NCBI GenBank assembly: GCA_937991555.1
Contig: CALKHU010000115.1
Location: forward strand, 1-12,576
Direction: 5' to 3'
DNA from: an uncultured Caulobacter sp.
GTDB taxonomy: Bacteria; Pseudomonadota; Alphaproteobacteria; Caulobacterales; Caulobacteraceae
DNA length: 12,576 nt
Each line of letters opens with the position of its first letter. Position 1 is the stretch's first letter. A model generated the notes under the pieces. That model saw only the letters and a list, made by a program, of their open reading frames with translations. It made no database searches and was not told the DNA's origin. Position numbers and translations under genes: made by a program. Positions 6,547 through 12,576 of the stretch are shown here, in pieces.

Positions 6547-7164
6547 ATGTCAGGTTTGGATTACGAGGGACCGGAGGCGCACGAAGAGGCCGTGCGCATC
6601 GCCGGTCGCGTGAAATGGTTCGACGCGGGGAAGGGCTACGGCTTCATCGTCCCCGACGATCCGTCGCAGACGGGACTCAAGGACGTCCTGCTGCACATCA
6701 CGTCGTTGCGCACGGCGGGACGCGAGTCGGCGCTGGAGGGGTCGACCATCGTCTGCGACGTCGTGCGCCGGCCGAAAGGCTGGCAGGTGTCGGACATCGT
6801 CGAACTCGACGAGAGCGCCGCGCCGCCGCCGGTTGAGCGCGCCCCGCGGCGGTTCGACGACGCCGGCCGCGGCGGCTTCCAGCGCGACCGGGGCGACCGC
6901 TTCGGCTCGGGCCCTCGCGGCGAACCGCGCCGCAGCGGTCCGCCCCGGGCGGAAGGGCCGCTCGAGCGCTGTACGGTGAAATGGTTCAACCGCACCAAGG
7001 GCTACGGTTTCGTGGTGCGGGACGCCGCGCCGGGCGATATCTTCGTCCACATCGAGACCCTGCGCCGCAGCGGCCTCGACGACCTGCAGCCGGGCGAGGG
7101 CGTGATGGTGCGCTTCGCCGAGGGGCCCAAGGGTCTGGTGGTGGCCGAGATCTCCGCGTCCTGA
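6547..7164 (+). CDS. Two-domain cold-shock protein (CspC/CspD type)
   Basis: This 205-residue protein holds two cold-shock domains. Domain 1 (about 19-85) has VKWFDAGKGYGFIV, with the RNP1 segment at 29-35, and a diverged RNP2, DVLLHI. Domain 2 (about 141-203) is closer to consensus: VKWFNRTKGYGFVV (RNP1 at 151-157) and D164-IFVHI169. They are joined by an Arg/Gly/Pro-rich linker (about 95-138) with RGG-like steps that could itself bind RNA. Caulobacter CspC and CspD share the double-domain layout and are induced in stationary phase rather than by cold. The protein probably acts as an RNA chaperone or nucleic-acid binder. The start is the ATG at 6547, preceded by GAGGGG. I cannot tell CspC from CspD here, so no symbol is given. 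Confidence 0.92.
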   Translation: MSGLDYEGPEAHEEAVRIAGRVKWFDAGKGYGFIVPDDPSQTGLKDVLLHITSLRTAGRESALEGSTIVCDVVRRPKGWQVSDIVELDESAAPPPVERAPRRFDDAGRGGFQRDRGDRFGSGPRGEPRRSGPPRAEGPLERCTVKWFNRTKGYGFVVRDAAPGDIFVHIETLRRSGLDDLQPGEGVMVRFAEGPKGLVVAEISAS

Positions 7165-7180
7165 AGCGCGGAGGCGCTTT
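7164..7180 (+). terminator. Short hairpin after the cold-shock gene, weak terminator or attenuator
   Basis: AAGCGC at 7164-7169 and GCGCTT at 7174-7179 form a perfect 6-bp stem with loop GGAG, directly after the stop codon. Only three Ts (7178-7180) follow before GGG, so termination would be partial. The DUF192 gene begins 28 bases after the cold-shock stop, so read-through is likely. Confidence 0.35.
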
Positions 7181-7192
7181 GGGAGTAGCCTG

Positions 7193-7726
7193 TTGATCTG
7201 GATGACGCGTAACGCCCGCCGGTCGCTGGTCCTGGCGGCGGCGCTGCTCGCCGTCGGGGTCGGCGCGACCGCCTGCAACGCCGGCGAGGCCGCGGCCGGT
7301 CCGACCGCCTCGGTCGACATCAACCAGCCGCACGACACCTCGCCGTCGTTCGTGACCGAGCCGTTGACCATCGAGACCGCGAACGGGCCGCTCGGCTACC
7401 GGGTCGAGATCGCCGACGACGACGCCGAGCGCCAGCACGGGCTGATGTACCGGACGGCCATGCCCGACATGCACGGCATGCTGTTCATCTTCCCGCGGGC
7501 GCGGCCCCAGTCCTTCTGGATGCGCAACACCTACATGCCGCTCGACATCCTCTACATCGGCGAGGACGGACGCATCGTCTCGATCGTGCACGGCCGCCCG
7601 TTCGACGACACGCCGCTGCCGTCCGGCGCGCCGGCCATCGCCGTGCTGGAGATCTACGGCGGAAAGGCCGCCGAACAGGGCATCAAGGTCGGCGACCGCA
7701 TCCGGCACCGGATGTTCGGCGCGTGA
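7193..7726 (+). CDS. DUF192 exported protein
   Basis: This 177-residue protein has an N-terminal export signal: R6, R9 and R10, then a hydrophobic stretch LVLAAALLAVGVG, then ATAC with C28. The cysteine suggests a lipoprotein, but position -3 is Ala rather than Leu or Val, so ordinary signal peptidase cleavage is also possible. The DUF192 domain covers about residues 55-175, with the hallmark segments AERQHGLMYRTAM, GMLFIFP and SFWMRNTYMPLDILYI. The function of this family is not established. GGGAG at 7181-7185 is 7 bases from the TTG at 7193 but 16 from the ATG at 7202, so the TTG is preferred; the ATG start would remove only three residues. The stop overlaps the following GTG by 4 bases. 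Confidence 0.88.
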   Translation: MIWMTRNARRSLVLAAALLAVGVGATACNAGEAAAGPTASVDINQPHDTSPSFVTEPLTIETANGPLGYRVEIADDDAERQHGLMYRTAMPDMHGMLFIFPRARPQSFWMRNTYMPLDILYIGEDGRIVSIVHGRPFDDTPLPSGAPAIAVLEIYGGKAAEQGIKVGDRIRHRMFGA

Positions 7727-8148
7727 GCGGCGAGACCGTCCCGCCGCCGCCGGAGGGGTTCGTCCCCAGCAGCCGCGGCCCCTACACGACCCACAACGGC
7801 CCGATGTTCCACCGGCGCAACGACGACGGCGGGCTGACCCACGCCTTCTTCGTGCTGCCCCGCCACTGCAACAGCATGGGCATCGTCCATGGCGGCATGC
7901 TGTCGACCTTCTTCGACGGCGTCGTCGCCGGGGCCGTCGGCCGCGTCACCGGCGGCATGTCGGTGACCGTGCACCTGTCGCTGGATTTCCTGTCGATGGC
8001 GCGGGCCGGCGAGTGGGTCTACGGCGAGGGCAGGGTCACCCGCCAGACGCGCGACCTCGTCTTCTGCGAGGGCCGTATCTTCATCGGCGACAAGGACATC
8101 CTGCGCGGCTCGGGCGTGTTCAAGCCGATGAAGAAGAAGGCGGAGTAG
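7723..8148 (+). CDS. PaaI-family hotdog-fold thioesterase
   Basis: This 141-residue protein has the hotdog acyl-CoA thioesterase pattern of the PaaI/4-hydroxybenzoyl-CoA group. The central helix motif is H56-GGMLSTFFD65-G, where D65 is the expected catalytic acid. A conserved strand, SVTVHLSLDFLSMA, and RTRDLVFCEGRIF-like strands towards the C-terminus follow. It should hydrolyse an acyl-CoA thioester in the cytoplasm; the acyl chain cannot be predicted. It starts at GTG 7723, overlapping the DUF192 stop as GTGA, so the two are translationally coupled. The C-terminus ends in a lysine cluster (KKK). No symbol is assigned, because paralogues are many and phenylacetate genes are absent here. Confidence 0.87.
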   Translation: MSGETVPPPPEGFVPSSRGPYTTHNGPMFHRRNDDGGLTHAFFVLPRHCNSMGIVHGGMLSTFFDGVVAGAVGRVTGGMSVTVHLSLDFLSMARAGEWVYGEGRVTRQTRDLVFCEGRIFIGDKDILRGSGVFKPMKKKAE

Positions 8149-8155
8149 GCCTTCA

Positions 8156-8185
8156 TTGCGGCGCAACGCCCGTCGTGGCAAACAC
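8156..8185 (+). promoter_or_regulatory. Weak candidate promoter for tRNA-Pro
   Basis: TTGCGG at 8156-8161 and CAAACA at 8179-8184 are 17 bases apart, 16 bases before the tRNA. The -10 is poor, though GCAAACAC (8178-8185) matches 6 of 8 positions of the Caulobacter GCTANAWC element. A 5-bp hairpin, CACGG-CGCTT-CCGTG (8183-8197), overlaps its 3' end. Confidence 0.3.
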
Positions 8186-8200
8186 GGCGCTTCCGTGAAA

Positions 8201-8279
<79 letters not shown>

Positions 8280-8305
8280 GATGAGATCGAACGAAGAGGC
8301 CTCGC

Positions 8306-8611
8306 ATGCTCGCGCGCATCTACCGTCCCGCCAGGACCGCCATGCAGTCCGGCAAGGCCAAGACCCGAGACTGGCTGCTCGAGTTCGAGCCGGCCGCCGC
8401 CAAGCGGCTCGACCCGCTGACCGGCTGGACCCAGTCGACCGACATGAACGGCCAGGTGCGCCTCAGCTTCGACACCCGCGACGAGGCCGTCGCCTACGCC
8501 CAGAAGCACGGCATTCCGTTCCAGATCTTCGAGCCCAAGGAGCCGAAGCGGATCATCAAGGCCTACGCCGACAACTTCGCCGCCGGCCGCAAGCAGCCCT
8601 GGACGCACTAG
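8306..8611 (+). CDS. NDUFS4-like accessory subunit of respiratory complex I
   Basis: This 101-residue protein belongs to the ETC complex I subunit conserved region family, homologous to the mitochondrial 18-kDa subunit NDUFS4. Characteristic pieces are MLARIYRPARTAMQSGKAKT at the start, W23-LLEFEP, G40-WTQSTDMNGQVRLSFDT, and EAVAYAQKHGIPFQIFEP. It should sit on the peripheral arm of NADH:ubiquinone oxidoreductase on the cytoplasmic face. The family is found in alphaproteobacteria and mitochondria. The main nuo cluster is not in this window, so the gene is separate from it. The start at 8306 has GAAGAGG about 6 bases upstream. The gene is closely flanked by tRNA-Pro (28 bases) and tRNA-Arg (19 bases), so one transcript may contain all three. 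Confidence 0.92.
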   Translation: MLARIYRPARTAMQSGKAKTRDWLLEFEPAAAKRLDPLTGWTQSTDMNGQVRLSFDTRDEAVAYAQKHGIPFQIFEPKEPKRIIKAYADNFAAGRKQPWTH

Positions 8612-8630
8612 TTCCTGCGTCCTGCGCAGA

Positions 8631-8707
8631 GACCCCATAGCTCAACCGGATAGAGCATCCGCCTTCTAAGCGGACGGTTGCAGGTTCGAGTCCTGCTGGG
8701 GTCGCCA
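8631..8707 (+). tRNA. tRNA-Arg (anticodon TCT)
   Basis: The acceptor stem GACCCCA/TGGGGTC, the D arm GCTC/GAGC, and the anticodon stem TCCGC/GCGGA with loop CTTCTAA (anticodon TCT, reading AGA/AGG) are all visible. The T arm has GCAGG-TTCGAGT-CCTGC. Discriminator G is followed by an encoded CCA at 8705-8707. Only 19 bases separate it from the upstream stop codon, and I see no promoter there. Transcription probably comes from further upstream. Confidence 0.96.
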
Positions 8708-8731
8708 GCGTCACGCGGGCGAGGGGTCGAT

Positions 8732-8758
8732 CCCTGCCACGCAGGGGCGGCCCGGGCC
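8732..8758. terminator. GC-rich hairpins between convergent tRNA-Arg and metC
   Basis: CCCTGC at 8732-8737 and GCAGGG at 8741-8746 form a 6-bp stem with loop CAC. The 10-base palindrome GGCCCGGGCC follows at 8749-8758. They lie in the 67-base gap between the tRNA-Arg 3' end and the metC stop, where transcription from both sides must end. There is no T-run on either strand, so this would be a non-classical or Rho-assisted stop. Confidence 0.35.
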
Positions 8759-8774
8759 AGGCGGGCATGAAAGG

Positions 8775-9932
8775 CTAGGAGCCCGGAGCCGCCCAGGCCT
8801 CGAGCGCAGTCCGCAGGTCGGCGATCAGGTCGGCCGGGCTTTCCAGCCCGATGTGCAGGCGGATCATCGGGCCGCCGTAGTCGACCGGGATGGCGCGTCG
8901 CCTGAACTGCGGGTCGCAGTTGATCGCCAGACTTTCGTAGCCGCCCCAGGAGAAGCCGAGCCCGAACAGCTTGAGCGCGTCGAGGAAGGCCTCCACCGCC
9001 GTCTGCGGCGACGGCCTGAGCACGACGGAGAACAGGCCGCAGGCGCCGCTGTAGTCGCGGGTCCAGAGATCGTGGCCCGGCGCGCCGGGCAAGGCGGGGT
9101 GGAGCACGCGAAGCACCTCTGGCCGGTCGGCCAGCCAGCGGGCGACCACGAGGCCGCTCTCGCCGTGCCGCGCGAGCCGCGTGGCCAGGGTCCGCAGGCC
9201 CCGCAGGGCCTGATAGGCGTCGTCGCCGGTGACCGCCCAGCCGTGATGGTGCACGGCGTCCTCCAGCGCGGTGGCCAGCGCCGGGTCGTTGGTCGCCACG
9301 CTGCCCATGAAGACGTCCGAATGGCCGCAGACGTATTTGGTCAGGGCCTGGGCGCTGAGGTCGACGCCGGCGGCCAGCGGCCGGAACAGAAGGCCCGCGC
9401 CCCAGGTGTTGTCGATCAGGGTCAGGACGCCCCTGGCCCGCGCGGCGGCGGCGATGGCCGGCGTGTCCTGCATCTCGAAACTGAGCGACCCGGGCGACTC
9501 CAGCAGGATCAGACGGGTTTCCGGCCGGGCCAGCGCGAGCACGCCGGCGGCGTCGAGGCGCGCGTCGTAATAGTCCACCGTGACGCCGAACCGGGCCAGC
9601 ACGGCGTCGCAGAAGGCGCGCACGGGCTTGTAGACGGTGTCCACGACCAGCAGGTGATCGCCGGCCCTGAGCACCGCCATCAGCGCCGCGGTGATCGCCG
9701 CCAGGCCCGACGGGAACAGCTGGACCGCGCGCGCGCCTTCCAGGTCGCACAGGGCTTCCTGCAGCGCGAACTGCGCGTTCAGGCCGGCGCGGCCGTAGCC
9801 GAGCGTGCCGTCGTACAGCGCCCGGGCGTTCGGCAGCAGGACGGTCGAGCCGCGCTGGATCGCCGGACCGACGGTCCTGGCCTCCGGCTGGCGGCCGGCG
9901 CCGGCGTGGATCAGGCGGCTCTCCTCGTCCAT
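8775..9932 (-). CDS. metC: Cystathionine beta-lyase
   Basis: This 385-residue enzyme belongs to the Cys/Met metabolism PLP family. It should split cystathionine into homocysteine, pyruvate and ammonia for methionine synthesis. Visible features are RLIHAG near the start, Y46 and R48 in LGYGRAG (phosphate binding from the partner subunit), FPSGLAAITAAL, the LIDNTWGAGLLF segment with the cofactor-binding Asp, and the Schiff-base lysine K199 in ALTKYVCGHSDV. The LKLFGLGFSWGGYESL block near the C-terminus is typical of the proteobacterial MetC group rather than gamma-synthases. An in-frame ATG at 10001 would overlap sseA by 55 bases and add a poor Arg-rich tail, so ATG 9932, 14 bases after the sseA stop, is preferred. 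It is the last gene of the cysK-sseA-metC operon. Confidence 0.92.
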   Translation of the reverse strand: MDEESRLIHAGAGRQPEARTVGPAIQRGSTVLLPNARALYDGTLGYGRAGLNAQFALQEALCDLEGARAVQLFPSGLAAITAALMAVLRAGDHLLVVDTVYKPVRAFCDAVLARFGVTVDYYDARLDAAGVLALARPETRLILLESPGSLSFEMQDTPAIAAAARARGVLTLIDNTWGAGLLFRPLAAGVDLSAQALTKYVCGHSDVFMGSVATNDPALATALEDAVHHHGWAVTGDDAYQALRGLRTLATRLARHGESGLVVARWLADRPEVLRVLHPALPGAPGHDLWTRDYSGACGLFSVVLRPSPQTAVEAFLDALKLFGLGFSWGGYESLAINCDPQFRRRAIPVDYGGPMIRLHIGLESPADLIADLRTALEAWAAPGS

Positions 9933-9946
9933 GGCGGGTCCGGCGG

Positions 9947-10792
9947 TCAGGCCGCTCCGGTGACGACGTCGGTATCCTCGCGGCCGCCCCACTCGGTCCA
10001 TGAGCCGTCATAGACCGGCACGCGGTCCTTGCCGGCGCGGGCGAGGGCCAGCGACAGCATCGCCGCGGTGATGCCCGAGCCGCAGGTGGTGATGATCGGG
10101 CGGCCGAGGTCGACTCCGGCCTTCGCGAACAGCTCCCTGAGCTGTTCGGCGCTCTTCACCGTGCCGTCGGGGGCCAGGATCTCGGAGGCCGGAACATTCA
10201 ACGCGCCCGGCATATGGCCGCCGCGCAGCCCCTCGCGCGGCTCCGGCGTCTCGCCTGTGAAGCGGCCGGCCGGGCGGGCGTCGACCAGCTGTTCCCGGCC
10301 GGAGGCCAGGGCGCGCTTCACCTGGTTGATGTCGCGGACCAGGTCGGAGCTGTAGCGGACCGTGAAGTGACGCTCGCGCGGCTGCGGCGGGCCGTCCTCG
10401 ATCGGCCGGCCCTCGGCGATCCACTTGGGCAGGCCGCCGTCGAGCACGACCACGTCCTCGTGACCCATGGCGCGAAAGGTCCACCAGACCCGGGCGGCCG
10501 AGCGCAGCCCCAGCTGGTCGTAGATGACCATCCGCGAGCCGTCGCCCAGGCCCAGCTTGCGCACGCGGGACGCAAACTTGACCGGAGACGGCAGCATGTG
10601 CGGCAGGTCGGTCGAGTCGTCGGCGATCTCGTCGATGTCGAAGAACACCGCCCCGGGGATGTGGGCCAGACGGTACTGCTCGAGAGGGTCTTTGCCCTCG
10701 GCCGGGAAGTACCAGCTGGCGTCGACGACCCGTACGTCCGGCGCGCCCAGGTGATCAGCCAGCCAGGCGGTGGAAACGAGCGGATCGGACAT
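9947..10792 (-). CDS. sseA: 3-mercaptopyruvate sulfurtransferase
   Basis: This 281-residue protein has two rhodanese domains: an inactive N-terminal one (about 1-140) and a catalytic one (about 155-275). The active-site loop is C237-GSGITA, the signature of mercaptopyruvate sulfurtransferases; thiosulfate sulfurtransferases carry a CRKGVT-type loop. The position matches C238 of E. coli SseA, and the total length is also the same. Other landmarks are VDASWYFP, HIPGAVFFDID, VVVLDGGLPKW, VDARPAGRF and HMPGALNVP. It moves sulfur from 3-mercaptopyruvate, a cysteine breakdown product, to thiol or cyanide acceptors. It lies 6 bases after the cysK stop and 14 before metC, so it is clearly in the same operon. 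Confidence 0.95.
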   Translation of the reverse strand: MSDPLVSTAWLADHLGAPDVRVVDASWYFPAEGKDPLEQYRLAHIPGAVFFDIDEIADDSTDLPHMLPSPVKFASRVRKLGLGDGSRMVIYDQLGLRSAARVWWTFRAMGHEDVVVLDGGLPKWIAEGRPIEDGPPQPRERHFTVRYSSDLVRDINQVKRALASGREQLVDARPAGRFTGETPEPREGLRGGHMPGALNVPASEILAPDGTVKSAEQLRELFAKAGVDLGRPIITTCGSGITAAMLSLALARAGKDRVPVYDGSWTEWGGREDTDVVTGAA

Positions 10793-10798
10793 GCGCGG

Positions 10799-11806
10799 TC
10801 ATCCCTTGTCGAGCCAGCCCGGAACCGGGAGGCCGCGTTCCTTCAGGAACGCCGGATTGAAGAGTTTCGACTGATAGCGCGAACCGTAGTCGCAGAGAAC
10901 GGTCACGATGGTGTGGCCGGGCCCCAGATCGCGCGCCAGCCTCATGGCGCCCGCGATATTGACCCCGGTCGAGCCGCCCATCACCAGGCCCTCGTGCCCG
11001 GCGAGGTCGAAGACTACCTGCAGCATCTCCTCGTCGGAGATTCGGTAGGCGTGGTCGACGGCCAGGCCTTCGAGGTTGGCGGTGATGCGACCCTGGCCGA
11101 TGCCCTCGGTGATCGAAGACCCCTCCGCCTTCAGCTCGCCATGGGCGTAGTAGTGGTAGAGGGCCGCGCCGTGGGGGTCGGCGAGGCCGATCTTCACGGC
11201 CGGGTTGCGGGCCCTCAGCGCCGTCGCGACGCCCGCCAGGGTGCCGCCCGAGCCGACCGCGCAGATGAAGCCGTCCACCTTGCCGCCGGTCTGCTCCCAG
11301 ATCTCGGGGCCCGTGGTGTCGATATGGGCCTGGCGGTTGGCGACGTTGTCGAACTGGTTGGCCCAGACGGCGCCGTTCGGTTCGGTGCGGGCGAGCTCCT
11401 CGGCCAGCCGGCCGGAGTAGCGGACGTAGTTGTCCGGGTTGGAGTAGGGAACGGCGTCGACCTCGACCAGGTCCGCGCCCGCCAGCCGGATGGCGTCCTT
11501 CTTCTCCTGGCTCTGGGTGCGCGGAATGACGATGGTGGTCCGGTAGCCGAGCGCGCCGGCGACCATGGCCAGGCCGATGCCGGTGTTGCCGGCCGTGCCC
11601 TCGACGATCCGCCCCCCCGGCCGCAGCAGGCCCTTGCGTTCGGCGTCGCGGATGATCCACAGGGCGGCGCGGTCCTTCACCGACTGGCCGGGGTTGAGGA
11701 ACTCGGCCTTGCCGAGAATCTCGCAGCCGGTCGCCTCGCTGGCGGCCTTGAGGCGGAGAAGGGGCGTGTTCCCGATCAGGTCGAGAACGCTGGCGGCGGC
11801 TGTCAT
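10799..11806 (-). CDS. cysK: Cysteine synthase (O-acetylserine sulfhydrylase), CysK type
   Basis: This 335-residue fold-type II PLP enzyme should make cysteine from O-acetylserine and sulfide. The Schiff-base lysine is K44 in NPGQSVKDR. The substrate loop is EGTAGN74TGIGLA, with TAG in place of the usual TSG, and the phosphate-binding loop is GSGGTLAGV. The C-terminal CDYGSRYQSKLFNPAF is typical of an alphaproteobacterial subgroup. The PDNYVRYSGRLAEEL segment and length recall cystathionine beta-synthase-like relatives, so a role in transsulfuration with the neighbouring metC is possible, though cysteine synthase is the more likely call. The start at 11806 has AGGA 7 bases upstream. It is the first gene of the operon and is transcribed away from the photolyase gene. 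Confidence 0.9.
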   Translation of the reverse strand: MTAAASVLDLIGNTPLLRLKAASEATGCEILGKAEFLNPGQSVKDRAALWIIRDAERKGLLRPGGRIVEGTAGNTGIGLAMVAGALGYRTTIVIPRTQSQEKKDAIRLAGADLVEVDAVPYSNPDNYVRYSGRLAEELARTEPNGAVWANQFDNVANRQAHIDTTGPEIWEQTGGKVDGFICAVGSGGTLAGVATALRARNPAVKIGLADPHGAALYHYYAHGELKAEGSSITEGIGQGRITANLEGLAVDHAYRISDEEMLQVVFDLAGHEGLVMGGSTGVNIAGAMRLARDLGPGHTIVTVLCDYGSRYQSKLFNPAFLKERGLPVPGWLDKG

Positions 11807-11820
11807 GGAAGCGTCCTGTC

Positions 11821-11835
11821 GCCCGTCGGACGGGC
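11821..11835 (-). promoter_or_regulatory. Hairpin in the cysK leader
   Basis: GCCCGT at 11821-11826 and ACGGGC at 11830-11835 form a perfect 6-bp stem with loop CGG. On the cysK transcript it ends a few bases before the AGGA ribosome site. It could affect initiation. No known sulfur riboswitch architecture fits in the 95-base divergent gap. Confidence 0.3.
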
Positions 11836-11847
11836 CGTTGATCCGCT

Positions 11848-11876
11848 GAACATCGTGACCCGTAGACGGATCGCAA
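11848..11876 (-). promoter_or_regulatory. Weak candidate promoter of the cysK-sseA-metC operon
   Basis: On the minus strand TTGCGA (11876-11871) and ATGTTC (11853-11848) are 17 bases apart, in the divergent gap 42 bases upstream of the cysK ATG. The -35 is fair and the -10 poor. No clear plus-strand promoter for the photolyase gene was seen, although the gap must hold one unless it lies inside cysK. Confidence 0.3.
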
Positions 11877-11901
11877 CCCCAGAATAACTGAAAGCCCCCG
11901 C

Positions 11902-12576
11902 GTGTCCGACTCCGCCCCGCGCCTGCGCCTCGTGCTCGGCGACCAGCTCTCGCCTGGCCTGGCCTCCCTGCGCGGCCTGGCGCCCGGCGACGTCGTGCTG
12001 ATGGCCGAGGTCGCGGAAGAGGCCACCTATGTCCGGCATCACAAGCAGAAGATCGCCCTGGTCTTCGCCGCCATGAGGTCGTTCGCCGCCGGCCTGACGG
12101 CGCGGGGCGTATCGGTGCGCTACGTCCGCATCGACGACCCGGCCTCGACCGGCTCGATCGTCGGGGAGCTCGCACGGGCGGCGACGGAGGCGGGGCCGTT
12201 CGGCGGGATCGTGCTGACCGGATGCGGCGAATGGCGGCTTCAGGCGGCGCTGGAGGCCTTCGCGGCGCGCGGCCCGACGCCGGTCGAGATTCTCGAGGAC
12301 GACCGCTTCCTCTGCAGCCGGGCGGACTTCGCACGCTGGGCCGAGGGCCGGCGCGAGCTGCGGATGGAGTGGTTCTACCGTGACATGCGCCGCCGCACGG
12401 GACTGCTGATGGACGGCGACCAGCCGGCGGGCGGCCGCTGGAACTTCGACGCCGAGAACCGCAAGCGTCTGCCGGCCGGGATGCGGGTCCCGCGCCGCCG
12501 CCGCTTCGCGCCGGACGCCATCGCGCGCGAGGCCATCGCCGACGTCGACCGGCTCTTTCCTGACCATTTCGGGACC
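11902..12576 (+). CDS. FeS-BCP/PhrB-type photolyase or cryptochrome, N-terminal part (truncated)
   Basis: An open frame from GTG 11902 runs to the right edge without a stop, giving 225 residues of a protein that is normally about 500. It starts just before LRLVLGDQLS and continues with LMAEVAEEATYVRHHKQKI and a later WFYRDMRRRTGLLMDGD. The segment GGRWNFDAENRKRLP follows. This is the pattern of the deoxyribodipyrimidine photolyase-related family, the iron-sulfur bacterial cryptochromes and (6-4) photolyases such as Agrobacterium PhrB. The visible half is the antenna-binding alpha/beta domain; the FAD and 4Fe-4S regions lie outside the window. GTG is the only start between an in-frame TAG at 11863 and the conserved region. 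The expected role is light-driven repair of (6-4) photoproducts or light signalling. Confidence 0.88.
   Translation, partial: MSDSAPRLRLVLGDQLSPGLASLRGLAPGDVVLMAEVAEEATYVRHHKQKIALVFAAMRSFAAGLTARGVSVRYVRIDDPASTGSIVGELARAATEAGPFGGIVLTGCGEWRLQAALEAFAARGPTPVEILEDDRFLCSRADFARWAEGRRELRMEWFYRDMRRRTGLLMDGDQPAGGRWNFDAENRKRLPAGMRVPRRRRFAPDAIAREAIADVDRLFPDHFGT

Noticed and set aside
8183..8197. 5-bp hairpin CACGG-CGCTT-CCGTG before tRNA-Pro as a terminator of the thioesterase gene
   Set aside because: The stem is short and is followed by AAACGGGG with no T-run on the plus strand. It is mentioned only with the promoter candidate.
8631..8774. tRNA-Arg as an integration site
   Set aside because: There is no integrase and no repeat of the tRNA 3' end, and the next gene is an ordinary metabolic operon.
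8853..10013. 386-residue plus-strand frame across metC
   Set aside because: It is a shadow frame; the PLP enzyme motifs are on the minus strand.
10214..11887. 557-residue plus-strand frame across sseA and cysK
   Set aside because: It is a shadow of two well-recognised minus-strand enzymes.
11807..11901. Sulfur riboswitch (SAM type) before cysK
   Set aside because: The gap is only 95 bases and shows just one 6-bp hairpin; no conserved SAM riboswitch core could be recognised.

Overview
The window looks like chromosome of a high-GC alphaproteobacterium, most probably a member of the Caulobacteraceae (Caulobacter, Phenylobacterium or Brevundimonas type). The reasons are the very GC-rich third codon positions, the gene order alaC-hom-glpX-recJ, a two-domain cold-shock protein like the Caulobacter stationary-phase Csp proteins, and an NDUFS4-type complex I accessory subunit, which is typical of alphaproteobacteria. 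The family is inferred from gene content and remembered gene order, not from a database search. I see no insertion sequence, prophage, CRISPR array or other mobile element.

Left part (1-6216). A truncated minus-strand gene with an Ala/Lys/Pro-rich N-terminus, probably PHA synthase, diverges from a small plus-strand lipoprotein. Next comes a tightly packed operon: an AlaC-type aminotransferase, homoserine dehydrogenase (4-base overlap), class II fructose-1,6-bisphosphatase GlpX, and the single-strand exonuclease RecJ (2-base gap). The aminotransferase is preceded by a 17-codon open frame. That frame has a near-ideal Shine-Dalgarno site, which lies inside a 6-bp hairpin, and its stop codon overlaps the aminotransferase start. 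This is the most interesting regulatory arrangement in the window.

Middle part (6217-8707). A good promoter drives tRNA-Glu(TTC), whose precursor has an 8-bp leader/trailer complement. A perfect inverted repeat resembling the Caulobacter SpdR stationary-phase operator then precedes the two-domain cold-shock gene. A DUF192 exported protein and a PaaI-type hotdog thioesterase follow, overlapping by 4 bases. Then comes tRNA-Pro(TGG), an NDUFS4-like complex I subunit and tRNA-Arg(TCT), in close succession.

Right part (8708-12576). A minus-strand sulfur operon reads cysK, sseA, metC: cysteine synthase, 3-mercaptopyruvate sulfurtransferase and cystathionine beta-lyase. It converges on tRNA-Arg and diverges from a truncated gene for an FeS-BCP/PhrB-type photolyase or cryptochrome, which starts at a GTG and runs off the right end.

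Overall the window is housekeeping metabolism: aspartate-family amino acids, gluconeogenesis, DNA repair, translation, respiration and sulfur amino acids. I did not find a convincing new multi-gene system. The observations worth checking are small regulatory and RNA-level ones.
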